Notes: generated by a model not told the origin, from the sequence alone. Shown: positions 1 through 8,115, counted from the first letter of the stretch. The stretch: DNA of 64,000 nucleotides from Hafnia paralvei ATCC 29927 (GCF_001655005.1 NZ_LXET01000029.1:62001-126000); one strand, 5' to 3'. Numbers and translations: made by a program.

Positions 1-1358
1 GTAATGCTATGGAGTGGTTCGATTTTGGTGTGTACAGCTTTTTAGCCGTCACCATCGGTAAAGTCTTTTTCCCAAGCGGAAGTCCCGCGGCACAGTTGAT
101 TGCGACTTTCGCCGCCTTTGCTGCGGCATTTTTAGTTCGTCCATTGGGCGGAATGGTCTTTGGTCCCTTAGGCGATAGAATCGGTCGTCAGAAGGTGCTG
201 GCCTTCACCATGATTATGATGGCGGTAGGGACATTCTGTATCGGCCTCATCCCTAGCTATGAAAGTATTGGTATTGCGGCGCCTATATTGCTGCTGGTTG
301 CTCGTTTGGTTCAAGGCTTTTCGACCGGCGGTGAGTATGGTGGTGCGGCGACCTTTATCGCGGAATACTCCACGGACAAACGCCGCGGATTTATGGGGAG
401 CTGGTTAGAGTTTGGCACCTTTGGCGGTTATTTGCTTGGTGCGATGTTGGTCACGGGTTTAACCGCGGCGATGCCAGAGGAAACCTTGCTTGCTTGGGGC
501 TGGAGAATTCCGTTCTTTATTGCCGCACCTTTGGGACTATTTGGCCTTTATATCCGCCTGAAGCTGGAGGAAACACCAGCGTTCCAAAAACATATGGAAA
601 AGCAGGAAGCTATCGAAGAGAGCAAGCCAAAAATGGGCTTGTTCGAAATGATGGGAACCTACTGGCAGCAGATGCTGAAATGTATCGGCCTAGTGCTGTT
701 GTTTAACGTTTCAAACTATATGCTGACGTCCTATATGCCGAGTTACTTAACCGGCGTGTTAGGCCTGAGTGAATTGAGTGGCCTGATGCTGATTATGGTG
801 GTGATGTTTATCATGATGCCGCTGACGTTACTGTGGGGGCACTGGAACGATCGGTTAGGACGTAAACCGGTGATTATGTTTGGTGCGCTTGGTTTGATTG
901 TACTGGCTATTCCATCGTTGATGCTGATTGGTACTGGCAGTATGTGGGCGGTGTTCGCTGGCCTCATGATTTTAGGCGTATTGCATACCTGCTTTAGTGG
1001 GACGATGCCATCGGCACTGCCTGCGTTGTTCACTACACAAACACGCTATAGCGCGTTGGCCGTCGGCTTTAATATCTCCGTCTCTTTGTTTGGCGGTACT
1101 ACGCCGCTGATTACCTCATGGTTGGTGTCTACCACGGGTAATCATCTGGTACCTGCTTACTATTTGATGGGGGCTGGTGTGATTGGTGCGATCACGGTGA
1201 TGTTTATGCGAGAAACCGCACGTAAACCGCTACGCGGCTCGGCTCCTGCCGTTGCCACGAAGGCTGAGGCTAAGGCACTGATCCATAAGCTACGCTTACG
1301 CCGTCAGCGAAAAGAGCATGACCTTGTTCTACAAAATAACCAAAGTACTGTAAATTAA
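1..1358 (+). CDS. ProP-type MFS osmolyte/proton symporter, 5' end cut by window
   Basis: Major facilitator in the metabolite:H+ symporter group, closest by eye to the osmosensory proline/betaine transporter ProP. The reading frame is open from base 3 and enters with the ProP-like residues N-A-M-E-W-F-D-F-G, so roughly 35 N-terminal residues lie outside the window and the ATG at position 9 is internal. Visible family features are GDRIGRQ in the loop after the second helix, RLVQGFSTGGEYGGA in a later helix, GWRIPFF, and a second D-R-x-G-R-x-P loop in the C-terminal half. E. coli ProP ends in a long coiled coil that tunes osmosensing. Here the tail after the last helix is only about 50 residues, basic, and without clear heptads, so this is either a coiled-coil-less ProP or a paralogue with another substrate. 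A terminator hairpin follows 78 bp after the stop. Confidence 0.85.
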   Translation, partial: NAMEWFDFGVYSFLAVTIGKVFFPSGSPAAQLIATFAAFAAAFLVRPLGGMVFGPLGDRIGRQKVLAFTMIMMAVGTFCIGLIPSYESIGIAAPILLLVARLVQGFSTGGEYGGAATFIAEYSTDKRRGFMGSWLEFGTFGGYLLGAMLVTGLTAAMPEETLLAWGWRIPFFIAAPLGLFGLYIRLKLEETPAFQKHMEKQEAIEESKPKMGLFEMMGTYWQQMLKCIGLVLLFNVSNYMLTSYMPSYLTGVLGLSELSGLMLIMVVMFIMMPLTLLWGHWNDRLGRKPVIMFGALGLIVLAIPSLMLIGTGSMWAVFAGLMILGVLHTCFSGTMPSALPALFTTQTRYSALAVGFNISVSLFGGTTPLITSWLVSTTGNHLVPAYYLMGAGVIGAITVMFMRETARKPLRGSAPAVATKAEAKALIHKLRLRRQRKEHDLVLQNNQSTVN

Positions 1359-1435
1359 TGCATTGCATTATTTAATTGTTGTATAAATAAGTATGCAATA
1401 ATTTACATCACGATATAAACGAGTTTGATATAAGA

Positions 1436-1458
1436 AAGCCCGATTGTTCGGGCTTTTT
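1436..1458. terminator. Rho-independent terminator shared by convergent genes
   Basis: Inverted repeat AGCCCGA / TCGGGCT with a 4-nt loop followed by five T on the plus strand. It lies between the stop of the ProP-type gene and the stop of the minus-strand LuxR-type regulator, so it can serve both, more strongly in the plus direction. Confidence 0.8.
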
Positions 1459-1467
1459 AAGTTTGAA

Positions 1468-2094
1468 TTAAGCTGTCGTTATTCTTGCTGGTGCTGGAAA
1501 AATAACATACTTGATAACGTTATAGAGATAGCAAAACTCAAGACGATTTCTAACATGCATCTTTTCGGTAATATGTTGCTTGTGAACATAAACTGTGCGA
1601 CTGCATATATTGAGTCTACGTGCAATTTTATAGTTAGGCATTTCCTCCATCCAATATTGGATGATAGAGGATTCTCGTTCAGTGAGCACAGGGTAATCGC
1701 CAAAATATTGCTGTAACGTTTTTTGCAGGTTAGGCTTAAGGTGAAGGTCTGACAGGGTGACTAGTAACGGGATTAAGTTTTGTTTATTAATGATATAGAC
1801 ATGACTGTCTAGTATCACGGGTCTGGCGCTGTTCGGATACTCGGTATCGATGTATATGAATATTTTAGCCGAAGAGAACTGGGTGAAAAAATGGAGTAAC
1901 GTTGAGTCCTGCCCATTAATTCGACAATAATCTGTCAGATTTACCAGAATAACATCGGGGTTAGGCATATCATTTTGTTCGGAAGCATCAATGACTGAAT
2001 TCACATGGTGAATATTTATAGCGGGCGCTTCTGAAAAAAAACAAGAAATACCTATTCGTGTGTAGAGACATTTGTCTACAATTAATACGTTCAT
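1468..2094 (-). CDS. LuxR-family DNA-binding protein, RcsA/BglJ-like
   Basis: Protein of 208 residues built like RcsA, which is 207 in E. coli: a degenerate receiver-like N-terminus and a C-terminal LuxR-type helix-turn-helix at about residues 136-195. The start (V-D-K-C-L-Y-T-R-I-G) lines up with the RcsA start (M-D-L-C-S-Y-T-R-L-G), and the HTH entry LTERESSIIQYW matches RcsA LSRTESSMLRMW. The usual phospho-acceptor aspartate is replaced by Asn52 (V-N-L-T), so control by phosphorylation is unlikely. RcsA and BglJ act as partners of RcsB, and a similar role is inferred here. AAGGATG lies just upstream of the ATG. The neighbours are a transporter and solA, neither a known capsule gene. It is diverged enough that I do not assign the symbol rcsA. 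Confidence 0.75.
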   Translation of the reverse strand: MNVLIVDKCLYTRIGISCFFSEAPAINIHHVNSVIDASEQNDMPNPDVILVNLTDYCRINGQDSTLLHFFTQFSSAKIFIYIDTEYPNSARPVILDSHVYIINKQNLIPLLVTLSDLHLKPNLQKTLQQYFGDYPVLTERESSIIQYWMEEMPNYKIARRLNICSRTVYVHKQHITEKMHVRNRLEFCYLYNVIKYVIFPAPARITTA

Positions 2095-2234
2095 TCATCA
2101 TCCTTGAAAATAACGTGTTATGTCGAGCACTAATGTTTATATAATCAAATCCCTTATAACTTAGTGGTTTTAAACCGTGGTTGTCAATTTAAAAATAACA
2201 ATCTGACTGGATATCGATGAATTTCATTAATACT

Positions 2235-2256
2235 TGCCCGCATAGGCATGCGGGCA
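2235..2256 (-). terminator. Hairpin downstream of solA
   Basis: Perfect 8-bp inverted repeat TGCCCGCA / TGCGGGCA with a 6-nt loop, 14 bp past the solA stop on the minus strand. There is no U-tract, so termination may be weak or Rho-assisted. Confidence 0.5.
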
Positions 2257-2269
2257 GATAGGCAATAAA

Positions 2270-3382
2270 TTAGAAACGATTAAGTTTGAACGCGGAAAGA
2301 TCATACGGAACCGGTTTCCCAGCAGCCTGTAGTGCGATAACTTCGCCGAGAACGGTAGCGAATTTGAAACCATGACCGCTTAAACCCGTCACAACGCTGA
2401 TTTGAGGGGCGTCTGGCAGAGTATCGATAATGAAATCTTCATCGGGTGAAACATCGTAAGTACAGACCTCACCATGCAAACAAACGCCGACACCAGGTAA
2501 GAATCGGCGTAAAAAGCCGAAAACTTCGCTACCATCCTGAGGATTTGAACCGAACGGACGTCGTTGTTCAGGTCCACTGAGCGGTTGGCCGCCGTTGTGT
2601 TTACCGAGCTTCAATCCATCGTTGTTGAATGGGAAACCATAGAACTGATCTCCATCGGGAGTTTCAACGGTAAACGCGGGGAATTTATTGTTCTCGCTAT
2701 AGCGCCCATCAGCCTGATACCAAGAAAAAACCTTACGCACCGGCGTCATAGGAAGTTCAGGTAGCAATGTTTTTGCCCATGTTCCCGCTGTTACTGCGAC
2801 CCGCGCTGCGCTGAATTCACCCTCGGCGGTAGAGATTTTAACGCCGTCCTGCTCAGGGGTAATGGCAGTCACCGGACAGTTAAAATGCAATGTCGCTCCC
2901 GCCTCAGCCGCTTTCTCATTCAATAGTCCAACGGCTAATTCTGATTTCAGATATCCCGCGTTGGATTCTAATATGCCGATGTAGTCATCGGGGACACTCC
3001 ATTCTGGCCAGCGTTGTTGTAGCTGGCTGGCGTTCATTTTTTCAACATTGAGCTGATAGTGCGTCGCACTGTTTTCTACGTTACGCATGAATTCAGATGT
3101 AGCAGGGCCGATGTTAAGTACACCGCTACGATGGAAAAGTTGGACGGCGGACACGTCCTCCAGTTTCTCCCAAAGCTGCTGTGCGCGAAGCACTAATGGA
3201 ACGTATTTCTCACCTTCACCATAGGCGTGACGGATAATACGAGTATCACCATGATGGCTACCATGACGATGGGGCGGGGTATGGCTATCGAGCATGAGGA
3301 CGTTGAGGCCGGACATAGCGGCATAATAGCCGGCTGCTGCACCGACAGAGCCACAGCCAATGATAGCTAAATCGTACTTCAT
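2270..3382 (-). CDS. solA: N-methyl-L-tryptophan oxidase
   Basis: Monomeric sarcosine-oxidase-family flavoenzyme that oxidatively demethylates N-methyl-L-tryptophan and related N-methyl amino acids, making H2O2 and formaldehyde. The protein is 370 residues against 372 in E. coli. The FAD dinucleotide-binding motif GCGSVGAAAGYYAA is at the N-terminus, followed by the SolA signature HRHGSHHGDTRIIRHAYGEG. Cys307 in C-T-Y-D-x-S-P-D-E-D-F is the residue that carries covalently bound FAD in this family. A GGATCC-centred Shine-Dalgarno is 6-10 nt before the ATG. bssS lies upstream in the same direction, with a terminator between, so the two appear independent. Their adjacency is as in E. coli. Confidence 0.95.
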   Translation of the reverse strand: MKYDLAIIGCGSVGAAAGYYAAMSGLNVLMLDSHTPPHRHGSHHGDTRIIRHAYGEGEKYVPLVLRAQQLWEKLEDVSAVQLFHRSGVLNIGPATSEFMRNVENSATHYQLNVEKMNASQLQQRWPEWSVPDDYIGILESNAGYLKSELAVGLLNEKAAEAGATLHFNCPVTAITPEQDGVKISTAEGEFSAARVAVTAGTWAKTLLPELPMTPVRKVFSWYQADGRYSENNKFPAFTVETPDGDQFYGFPFNNDGLKLGKHNGGQPLSGPEQRRPFGSNPQDGSEVFGFLRRFLPGVGVCLHGEVCTYDVSPDEDFIIDTLPDAPQISVVTGLSGHGFKFATVLGEVIALQAAGKPVPYDLSAFKLNRF

Positions 3383-3541
3383 AGGGGATCCTCCGTGTCA
3401 TGGCTTTTTCCATGATTGCGCCATTATTGTTCGAAACCAGTATTGTGTTGTTTCAATCATTTGGAATTCACAACATCTATAATCTATTTTACAACCTGAT
3501 GATAACCTCTGCACCGAAGGCGTAGGGCAATCGAAAGATAA

Positions 3542-3573
3542 AAAAACACCGCCTTGTGAGGGGCGGTGTTTTA
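3542..3573 (-). terminator. Terminator of bssS
   Basis: Strong hairpin ACACCGCC / GGGCGGTGT with an A-run on its left side, which reads as a U-run on the minus strand, and T residues on its right. It lies 17 bp beyond the bssS stop, so it can terminate in both directions. Confidence 0.8.
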
Positions 3574-3589
3574 GCGTTGCAAAAATATA

Positions 3590-3844
3590 CTAATGTTTGA
3601 GGTAATCAATGTCTTGGTATTCCGAGGACTCTATTTTTTCAATTCCGGCTTCAAGGATGTCAATGAGCTGCCGCGCCACGTCAGTGGTTAACCACAGCGT
3701 GCGATCCACTTCCGCTTTCTCAGGATCTTGATCGCGTGAAGAAAGATAGTGCAGGCGAATCATTAGAGCATCATAGCTATCAACAGTACTAATATCCCAA
3801 CCAACTACTGGGTGTGTCTGAATTACTTCATCTTTTCCATTCAT
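3590..3844 (-). CDS. bssS: Biofilm regulator BssS
   Basis: Small soluble protein of 84 residues, the same length as E. coli BssS (YceP). It carries the conserved block VIQTHPxVGWDISTVDSYDA and, later, TLWLTTDVARQ with ILEAGIxKIES. BssS affects biofilm formation and motility in E. coli through signal-dependent gene expression; its biochemical function is not settled. GGGGGTC lies 4-9 nt before the ATG. It is monocistronic by its terminator and sits between solA and a small gene of unknown function. Confidence 0.93.
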   Translation of the reverse strand: MNGKDEVIQTHPVVGWDISTVDSYDALMIRLHYLSSRDQDPEKAEVDRTLWLTTDVARQLIDILEAGIEKIESSEYQDIDYLKH

Positions 3845-4009
3845 AAAGACCCCCTATAACATAGTGACTGTCGTGAGCTACTAACCAGGATCTATGTGGC
3901 CCATAATGACTGGGCACTTTCAGTATACGCATCTAACTGTTTGAATGGCGCCTTTTTTGCGTTCTTTTACTAAAAAAGTTTTGTGATATCGGTTTGGCTA
4001 AAAATCGAC

Positions 4010-4297
4010 TTAGCTGACGCGATCGCTGTTAGTAGACGGAATGTCCCCCATTCCTGAATTACGCATTTCAAACAGCTCAGCAAGTTTGGCGAAATACTGT
4101 TGCGTCTTTTCATCATAGGTTTGGTTGTTGGCTTCTAATTTCAAGCTATGAGTCAGCAATTGGCAGCTTTTTTTCTCGAGACCGAATGCCAAATAGGAAA
4201 AGGCAGTTTCCAATACATTGATTCTCCGCTGCTGATCGTGAATCAGTTCTAGAAGCTCACCAAATGTCATTGCATGTTCAGGGTTGTCGCTGTTCAT
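4010..4297 (-). CDS. Small protein of unknown function, helical
   Basis: Protein of 95 residues that I do not recognise with confidence. It starts after a good AGGAG site 8 nt before the ATG. Residues 10-75 look entirely helical with amphipathic spacing (FGELLELIHDQQRRINVLETAF), followed by a short polar tail; there is no signal peptide or membrane segment. Its size and layout, with an N-terminal coiled-coil-like helix and two later helices, loosely recall the RpoS anti-adaptor IraP, but residue identity is low and this is only a suggestion. It is transcribed divergently from tehA, and no terminator is obvious downstream. Confidence 0.65.
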   Translation of the reverse strand: MNSDNPEHAMTFGELLELIHDQQRRINVLETAFSYLAFGLEKKSCQLLTHSLKLEANNQTYDEKTQQYFAKLAELFEMRNSGMGDIPSTNSDRVS

Positions 4298-4532
4298 TAC
4301 TGCTGCTCCTCTGGCAAATGTCCTAGGGTATGAAATCTAAACCACATGTTGAAGTTAAGCGTAGACCACTCTTTTATACCAATACCATCAGACAAAGGAG
4401 ATTTATGAGGATGAACAAAAGACATAACTCGTAAAAATAATGCTACTTTTCGCTTTTGTAGGATGAACGGCGATCCGTTCAAAGCCGTATCCGCTATAAT
4501 TTGCGTCCCGTTTTTGGCTGGTTAAGATTTTT

Positions 4533-5552
4533 ATGAATAGTTCTTTGCATCCTTCGACGCTTGAGCGAGCTCCTCAAGTCATCAATATTCCCGCGGGATA
4601 CTTTGGTATGGTGCTGGGTATCATCGGTATGGGGTTTGCGTGGCGTTACGCATCAACGATCTGGCCGGTTTCGCCTTTCATAGGGGAAGGGCTAGTGGCG
4701 GTCGCCACGCTTATTTGGTTGAGCTTAGCGTTCGCTTTTGTATACCGCCTTTTACGTTATCCCTCGTTGGTTGTTGCCGAAATGCGCCATCCACTGACCG
4801 GTAGTTTTGTCAGCCTTTTTCCGGCGACGACCATGCTGGTATCCATTGGGCTAGCGGCTTATTCACAGACGCGTCTTTTAGCCGATATCCTATTTTTTGT
4901 AGGAGCATGCGTGCAGTTGTGCTACGCCGCATGGCAAAGTGCGGGATTATGGCGTGGCGAGCATCCGGCAGAGGCCACCACTCCAGGGCTATATTTACCA
5001 ACGGTCGCGAATAATTTCATCAGCGCTATGGCGTGTGGGGCGTTGGGTTTTCACGATCTGGGAATCATGTTTTTTGGCGCAGGCGTATTTTCATGGCTGA
5101 GTCTAGAACCCGCAATTCTACACCGTATGCGTAGCCACGGAGAGATGGCAAAACCGGTGCGAACCTCGCTAGGGATCCAGCTAGCGCCTGCGCTGGTGGC
5201 ATGCAGTGCCTATCTCAGCGTCAACGGCGGGCACACCGATTTTGTCGCCAAAATGCTGTTTGGCTACGGTTTGTTGCAGCTGATTTTTATGTTCAGGCTG
5301 ATGCCTTGGTATTTAAAACAGCCGTTTAACGCGTCGTTCTGGAGTTTTTCATTTGGTATCTCAGCGCTCGCGACCACTGCTTTGCACCTCAGCGTGGGTG
5401 AGCAGGACGGTCTATTCTCAGCGCTTGCTGTACCGATGTTTATTTTCACTAACGGGGTGATCGCGTTGCTGATGATTAAAACGCTGATCTTGTTATTACA
5501 GGGGCGTTTGATTCCACGTAGCGAAAGGCCGTGTTGTAAGCTCGGTGAATGA
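4533..5552 (+). CDS. tehA: Tellurite resistance / dicarboxylate-type channel TehA
   Basis: Integral inner-membrane protein of the SLAC1/TDT family with about ten helices, 339 residues against 330 in E. coli. Conserved blocks are INIPAGYFGMVLGIIGMGFAW near the start, TTPGLYLPTVANNFISAMACG in the middle and QPFNASFWSFSFGISALATT in the last third, which contains the pore-lining Phe region of TehA/SLAC1 channels. TehA confers tellurite resistance when overexpressed and is structurally an anion channel. In E. coli the methyltransferase gene tehB follows directly; here the next feature is a terminator and the convergent dinI, so tehB is not linked. Divergent from the 95-residue unknown gene. Confidence 0.93.
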   Translation: MNSSLHPSTLERAPQVINIPAGYFGMVLGIIGMGFAWRYASTIWPVSPFIGEGLVAVATLIWLSLAFAFVYRLLRYPSLVVAEMRHPLTGSFVSLFPATTMLVSIGLAAYSQTRLLADILFFVGACVQLCYAAWQSAGLWRGEHPAEATTPGLYLPTVANNFISAMACGALGFHDLGIMFFGAGVFSWLSLEPAILHRMRSHGEMAKPVRTSLGIQLAPALVACSAYLSVNGGHTDFVAKMLFGYGLLQLIFMFRLMPWYLKQPFNASFWSFSFGISALATTALHLSVGEQDGLFSALAVPMFIFTNGVIALLMIKTLILLLQGRLIPRSERPCCKLGE

Positions 5553-5571
5553 AAAATGTCGTTAGCGCTAG

Positions 5572-5601
5572 GTAAAAAAAAGCCGGGAAGCGACTCCCGG
5601 C
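5572..5601 (-). terminator. Terminator of dinI
   Basis: GC-rich hairpin GCCGGG / CCCGGC preceded by eight A on the plus strand, a U-tract for minus-strand transcripts. It lies downstream of dinI and 20 bp beyond the convergent tehA stop; T-rich sequence on the other side could let it act for tehA too. Confidence 0.8.
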
Positions 5602-5750
5602 CTACGTATTTTATTATATCCGCAGATATCCGTAGAAATAGCCTATGGCTAACGGAGATGGAACTCATAGCCTATTGTCACCCATTACAGGCAGTGAACT
5701 AGGCCTATTATTGGCACAAGATTGGATATTTCTTATGCTGTTGAATTGAG

Positions 5751-5999
5751 TTATTCGCTAAATCCGTTATCGAACCAGTCATCGGCACTTTCCCACGTCT
5801 CTTGCAGGACTTCCTCGATGCGTTCTTTATCCGCTTTTAAGCCACCCATAACGGTCAGCGTATTCGAGTTAGTCATTCGTACCTGTACAGCGGTATCAGG
5901 ATAGATATGGTTTACTCGCTTAGAAAATTCATGGTTTAATGCTTCCAGAGCACCCTCTGGGAGTTTGTTGCGTTTATCCAAAGTTAATTCAATGCGCAT
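5751..5999 (-). CDS. dinI: DNA damage-inducible protein I
   Basis: Protein of 82 residues. DinI binds the RecA filament and modulates LexA and UmuD cleavage during the SOS response. The sequence starts MRIELT as in E. coli MRIEVT and ends with the highly conserved ILQETWESADDWF-type helix (here VLQETWESADDWF). An upstream in-frame ATG at 6017 exists, but the start at 5999 has GGAGG at ideal spacing and matches the known N-terminus. A perfect LexA box lies 25 nt upstream, so SOS control is direct. Its neighbour aphA is divergent. Confidence 0.95.
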   Translation of the reverse strand: MRIELTLDKRNKLPEGALEALNHEFSKRVNHIYPDTAVQVRMTNSNTLTVMGGLKADKERIEEVLQETWESADDWFDNGFSE

Positions 6000-6023
6000 G
6001 GTCGCCTCCGCATTCATAATATA

Positions 6024-6039
6024 CTGTATATATATACAG
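6024..6039 (-). promoter_or_regulatory. LexA (SOS) box of dinI
   Basis: CTGTATATATATACAG is a perfect 16-bp palindrome matching the LexA consensus CTGT-N8-ACAG with the favoured alternating AT core. It lies 25 nt upstream of the dinI start codon, so LexA should block transcription initiation or clearance. Confidence 0.93.
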
Positions 6040-6332
6040 TTGCTGTAAATCTAACGCAATACTGTACAAGCAATATTTTTTGATTTCTCAGTCGTTATCG
6101 CCACATTTTCCCTGAATCTGCGAACCGCCTCCGGTTTATGCTTCTGCGTAGCATGCCAAATTCGAGCCAGTGCACATTTTCTAATGTTTATGCTGCATAT
6201 TATGAAACCTCATTGTGATAAAGATCCTAGGTAAACTAGCGATAACTTGGCTGTGCAACGCTCCATTGGCGATGTTTTAGTTTGGGTATAGAAGCAATTT
6301 TATGTGAAAAACAACAAATAAAAGGATCCTCC
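6040..6332. other. dinI-aphA divergent intergenic region
   Basis: Beyond the LexA box this stretch holds no gene I can support. A second CTGTA motif at 6063 lacks its partner half and is not a convincing second LexA site. The plus-strand start region of aphA carries AAAGGAT as ribosome-binding site. No clear promoter hexamers stand out for aphA. Confidence 0.5.
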
Positions 6333-7046
6333 ATGCGTAAGATTACCTTGGCACTCAGTGCTATCGCTCTTGTGATTGGTCTAAACCACTCGGTACAAGC
6401 AAAGATATCAACGGATACGCCGCTTAATGCTGGGGTGACCGTGGCCCAATTGGCGCACCAAATGCCAATCCACTGGGTGTCCGTAGAACAGATTGAGAAC
6501 AGTTTACAAGGCATTCCTGCGATGGCAGTCGGCTTTGATATTGACGATACCGTACTTTTTTCCAGCCCCGGTTTTTATCGTGGACAGAAGGAATATTCGC
6601 CACAAGATCAAAGCTATCTGAAGAATCCTGAGTTTTGGGAAAAGATGAACAACGGCTGGGACAGTTTCAGTATGCCAAAGCAGGTGGGCAAAGATTTGAT
6701 CGCCATGCATCTTAAACGTGGGGATAGCATCTATTTCATCACCGGACGCAGCCCAACGAAAACTGAAACGGTGACAGAGACGCTGCGCGACGATTTCTCA
6801 ATTCCGGCTGCCAGTATGAATTCGGTGATCTTTGCAGGCGATTTGCCCGGGCAAAATACCAAGGTGAATTGGATTAAGGACAAGAAGATTAAGATTTACT
6901 ACGGTGATTCTGATGGAGACATCAACGCGGCTCGTGATGTTGGGATCCGAGGCATCCGCGTGTTGCGTGCTTCAAACTCAAGCTACCAGCCGTTGCCGAA
7001 GGCCGGTGCGTTGGGGGAAGAGGTTATCGTCAACTCTGAATACTAA
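6333..7046 (+). CDS. aphA: Class B acid phosphatase
   Basis: Periplasmic Mg-dependent non-specific phosphatase and phosphotransferase of the HAD superfamily, homotetrameric in E. coli, that scavenges phosphate from nucleotides. The product is 237 residues with a signal peptide cleaved after V-Q-A (residue 23). The catalytic DDDD-type motif appears as F-D-I-D-D-T-V with nucleophile Asp69 and Asp71. Motif II is F-I-T-G-R-S, and the metal-binding G-D-S-D-G-D-I is near the C-terminus. The frame is open further upstream to 6282, but the ATG at 6333 has AAAGGAT and begins the signal peptide. It is monocistronic, convergent with the DUF2164 gene and separated from it by a hairpin. Confidence 0.95.
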   Translation: MRKITLALSAIALVIGLNHSVQAKISTDTPLNAGVTVAQLAHQMPIHWVSVEQIENSLQGIPAMAVGFDIDDTVLFSSPGFYRGQKEYSPQDQSYLKNPEFWEKMNNGWDSFSMPKQVGKDLIAMHLKRGDSIYFITGRSPTKTETVTETLRDDFSIPAASMNSVIFAGDLPGQNTKVNWIKDKKIKIYYGDSDGDINAARDVGIRGIRVLRASNSSYQPLPKAGALGEEVIVNSEY

Positions 7047-7055
7047 TGCATAGAT

Positions 7056-7084
7056 TTAGCGGGGCAGAATGTCTGCCTCGCTAA
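7056..7084. terminator. Hairpin between convergent aphA and DUF2164 gene
   Basis: A 13-bp stem with one G-U pair (TTAGCGGGGCAGA / TCTGCCTCGCTAA) and a 3-nt loop, placed between two convergent stops only 39 bp apart. It lacks a long U-tract. A bidirectional terminator or 3'-end stabiliser is inferred. Confidence 0.55.
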
Positions 7085-7085
7085 G

Positions 7086-7331
7086 TTAATCAATCGGCTT
7101 TTGCAGCCAGGTTAAAGTATCAACCAGACTTTCAGTTTTTTCTTCCACCACGCGTAGTGCGTCTGCCATACCTTGGTTATAGAAATGAGCGCCGAGCTCT
7201 TTGGCGAAAAAATCCAGCAAAAACTCAGCGTCAAAATCGCCGATTTCCACGTCTAATTCGCGCTGCAGATACTTTTGCAGTTTATCCACCATGTGGGCCG
7301 TTTGGTCACGGCTGAACGTTATTTCACTCAT
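7086..7331 (-). CDS. DUF2164-family protein
   Basis: Acidic soluble protein of 81 residues recognisable as DUF2164 by layout and by the pattern QKYLQRELDVEIGDFDAEFLLDFF followed by G-A-H-F-Y-N-Q-G-M-A-D-A. The function of the family is unknown. The ATG overlaps the yciT stop by 4 nt (ATGA), so the gene is translationally coupled to yciT and must be co-transcribed with it. No membrane segment or metal motif is visible. Confidence 0.8.
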   Translation of the reverse strand: MSEITFSRDQTAHMVDKLQKYLQRELDVEIGDFDAEFLLDFFAKELGAHFYNQGMADALRVVEEKTESLVDTLTWLQKPID

Positions 7332-8089
7332 AGCATGGCCTGATCTTCATCAACAGTATCAACAAGAATATTTTGCTGTTTAAGATGATTTTTATACCCA
7401 TCGGCAAGGCGATAATCGGTAATGACTCGGGAAATAGCCTTCAGCGGTTGCAGCGGATTAGGATGAATTTGCCCAAATTTTGATGAGTCGGTAAGTATGA
7501 TATTTTCCACGCCCTTGGCTAGCACCGTGTTGGCGACATCGGCGCGCATCATATCGCGTCCGGTAAAACCGGTTTCGGGATGATAGCCGTCAATTCCCAG
7601 GAAAGCCTTGCTGAAATAGACCTGCTGAATACATTGGCGGGTGAGCGGCCCAACCATGGTTTCACTTCCCTTTTGATATAATCCGCCCATCAGGATGACC
7701 TCACACTCGGTTTCTTTTAATAAGTGGGCGATATAGGTACTGACGGTGATTAACGTGACCCGTTTGCGTTCTGCCAAATAGCGAGCCAGTAGAGCGTTGG
7801 TGCTGCCGTTTTCGATGAAAATGGTCTCGCCATCGTTAACCAACGAGGCGGCATAGGCAGCAAGCTTCTGTTTTAGCGTGAAGTTAATCATCATTCGAGC
7901 ATCAACGTCGTCGCTCTCAAAGGCAACGGCGTAGCCATGTATGCGCTTAAGGTAGTTACGTTTTTCCAACAGATTCAAATCCTGACGGATCGTAACTTCT
8001 GAAACGCCGGTATTACGTGACAAATCCGCCACGCTGACACGGCGTAGATCGTTAACATATTGCAGAATGGCTTGCTGTCTTGAATTCAT
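7328..8089 (-). CDS. yciT: DeoR-family regulator YciT
   Basis: Protein of 253 residues with the DeoR architecture: an N-terminal winged helix (residues 1-56, with VSEVTIRQDLNLLEKRNYLKRIHG) and a C-terminal sugar-phosphate isomerase-like sensor (F-I-E-N-G-S-T-N, G-P-L-T-R-Q-C-I, T-D-S-S-K-F-G). The sequence runs closely with E. coli YciT as I remember it, beginning MNSRQQ and sharing CEVILxGGxYQK. DeoR regulators normally sense a phosphorylated sugar. In E. coli yciT stands alone elsewhere. Here it follows ybiW by 73 bp in the same direction and is coupled to a DUF2164 gene, which suggests that it regulates the ybiYW/fsaA pathway. AAGGAA precedes the ATG. Confidence 0.85.
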   Translation of the reverse strand: MNSRQQAILQYVNDLRRVSVADLSRNTGVSEVTIRQDLNLLEKRNYLKRIHGYAVAFESDDVDARMMINFTLKQKLAAYAASLVNDGETIFIENGSTNALLARYLAERKRVTLITVSTYIAHLLKETECEVILMGGLYQKGSETMVGPLTRQCIQQVYFSKAFLGIDGYHPETGFTGRDMMRADVANTVLAKGVENIILTDSSKFGQIHPNPLQPLKAISRVITDYRLADGYKNHLKQQNILVDTVDEDQAML

Positions 8090-8115
8090 GAGTTCCTTGG
8101 CTTAGCGTCGCATCA

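Noticed and set aside
4297..4482. 61-codon minus-strand frame overlapping the start of the 95-residue gene (TAATG)
   Set aside because: The overlap looks like translational coupling, but the frame has no ribosome-binding site and its product resembles nothing; it occupies the promoter region shared with tehA.
6060..6080. Second LexA-like CTGTA motif upstream of dinI
   Set aside because: The matching ACAG half at the right spacing is absent.
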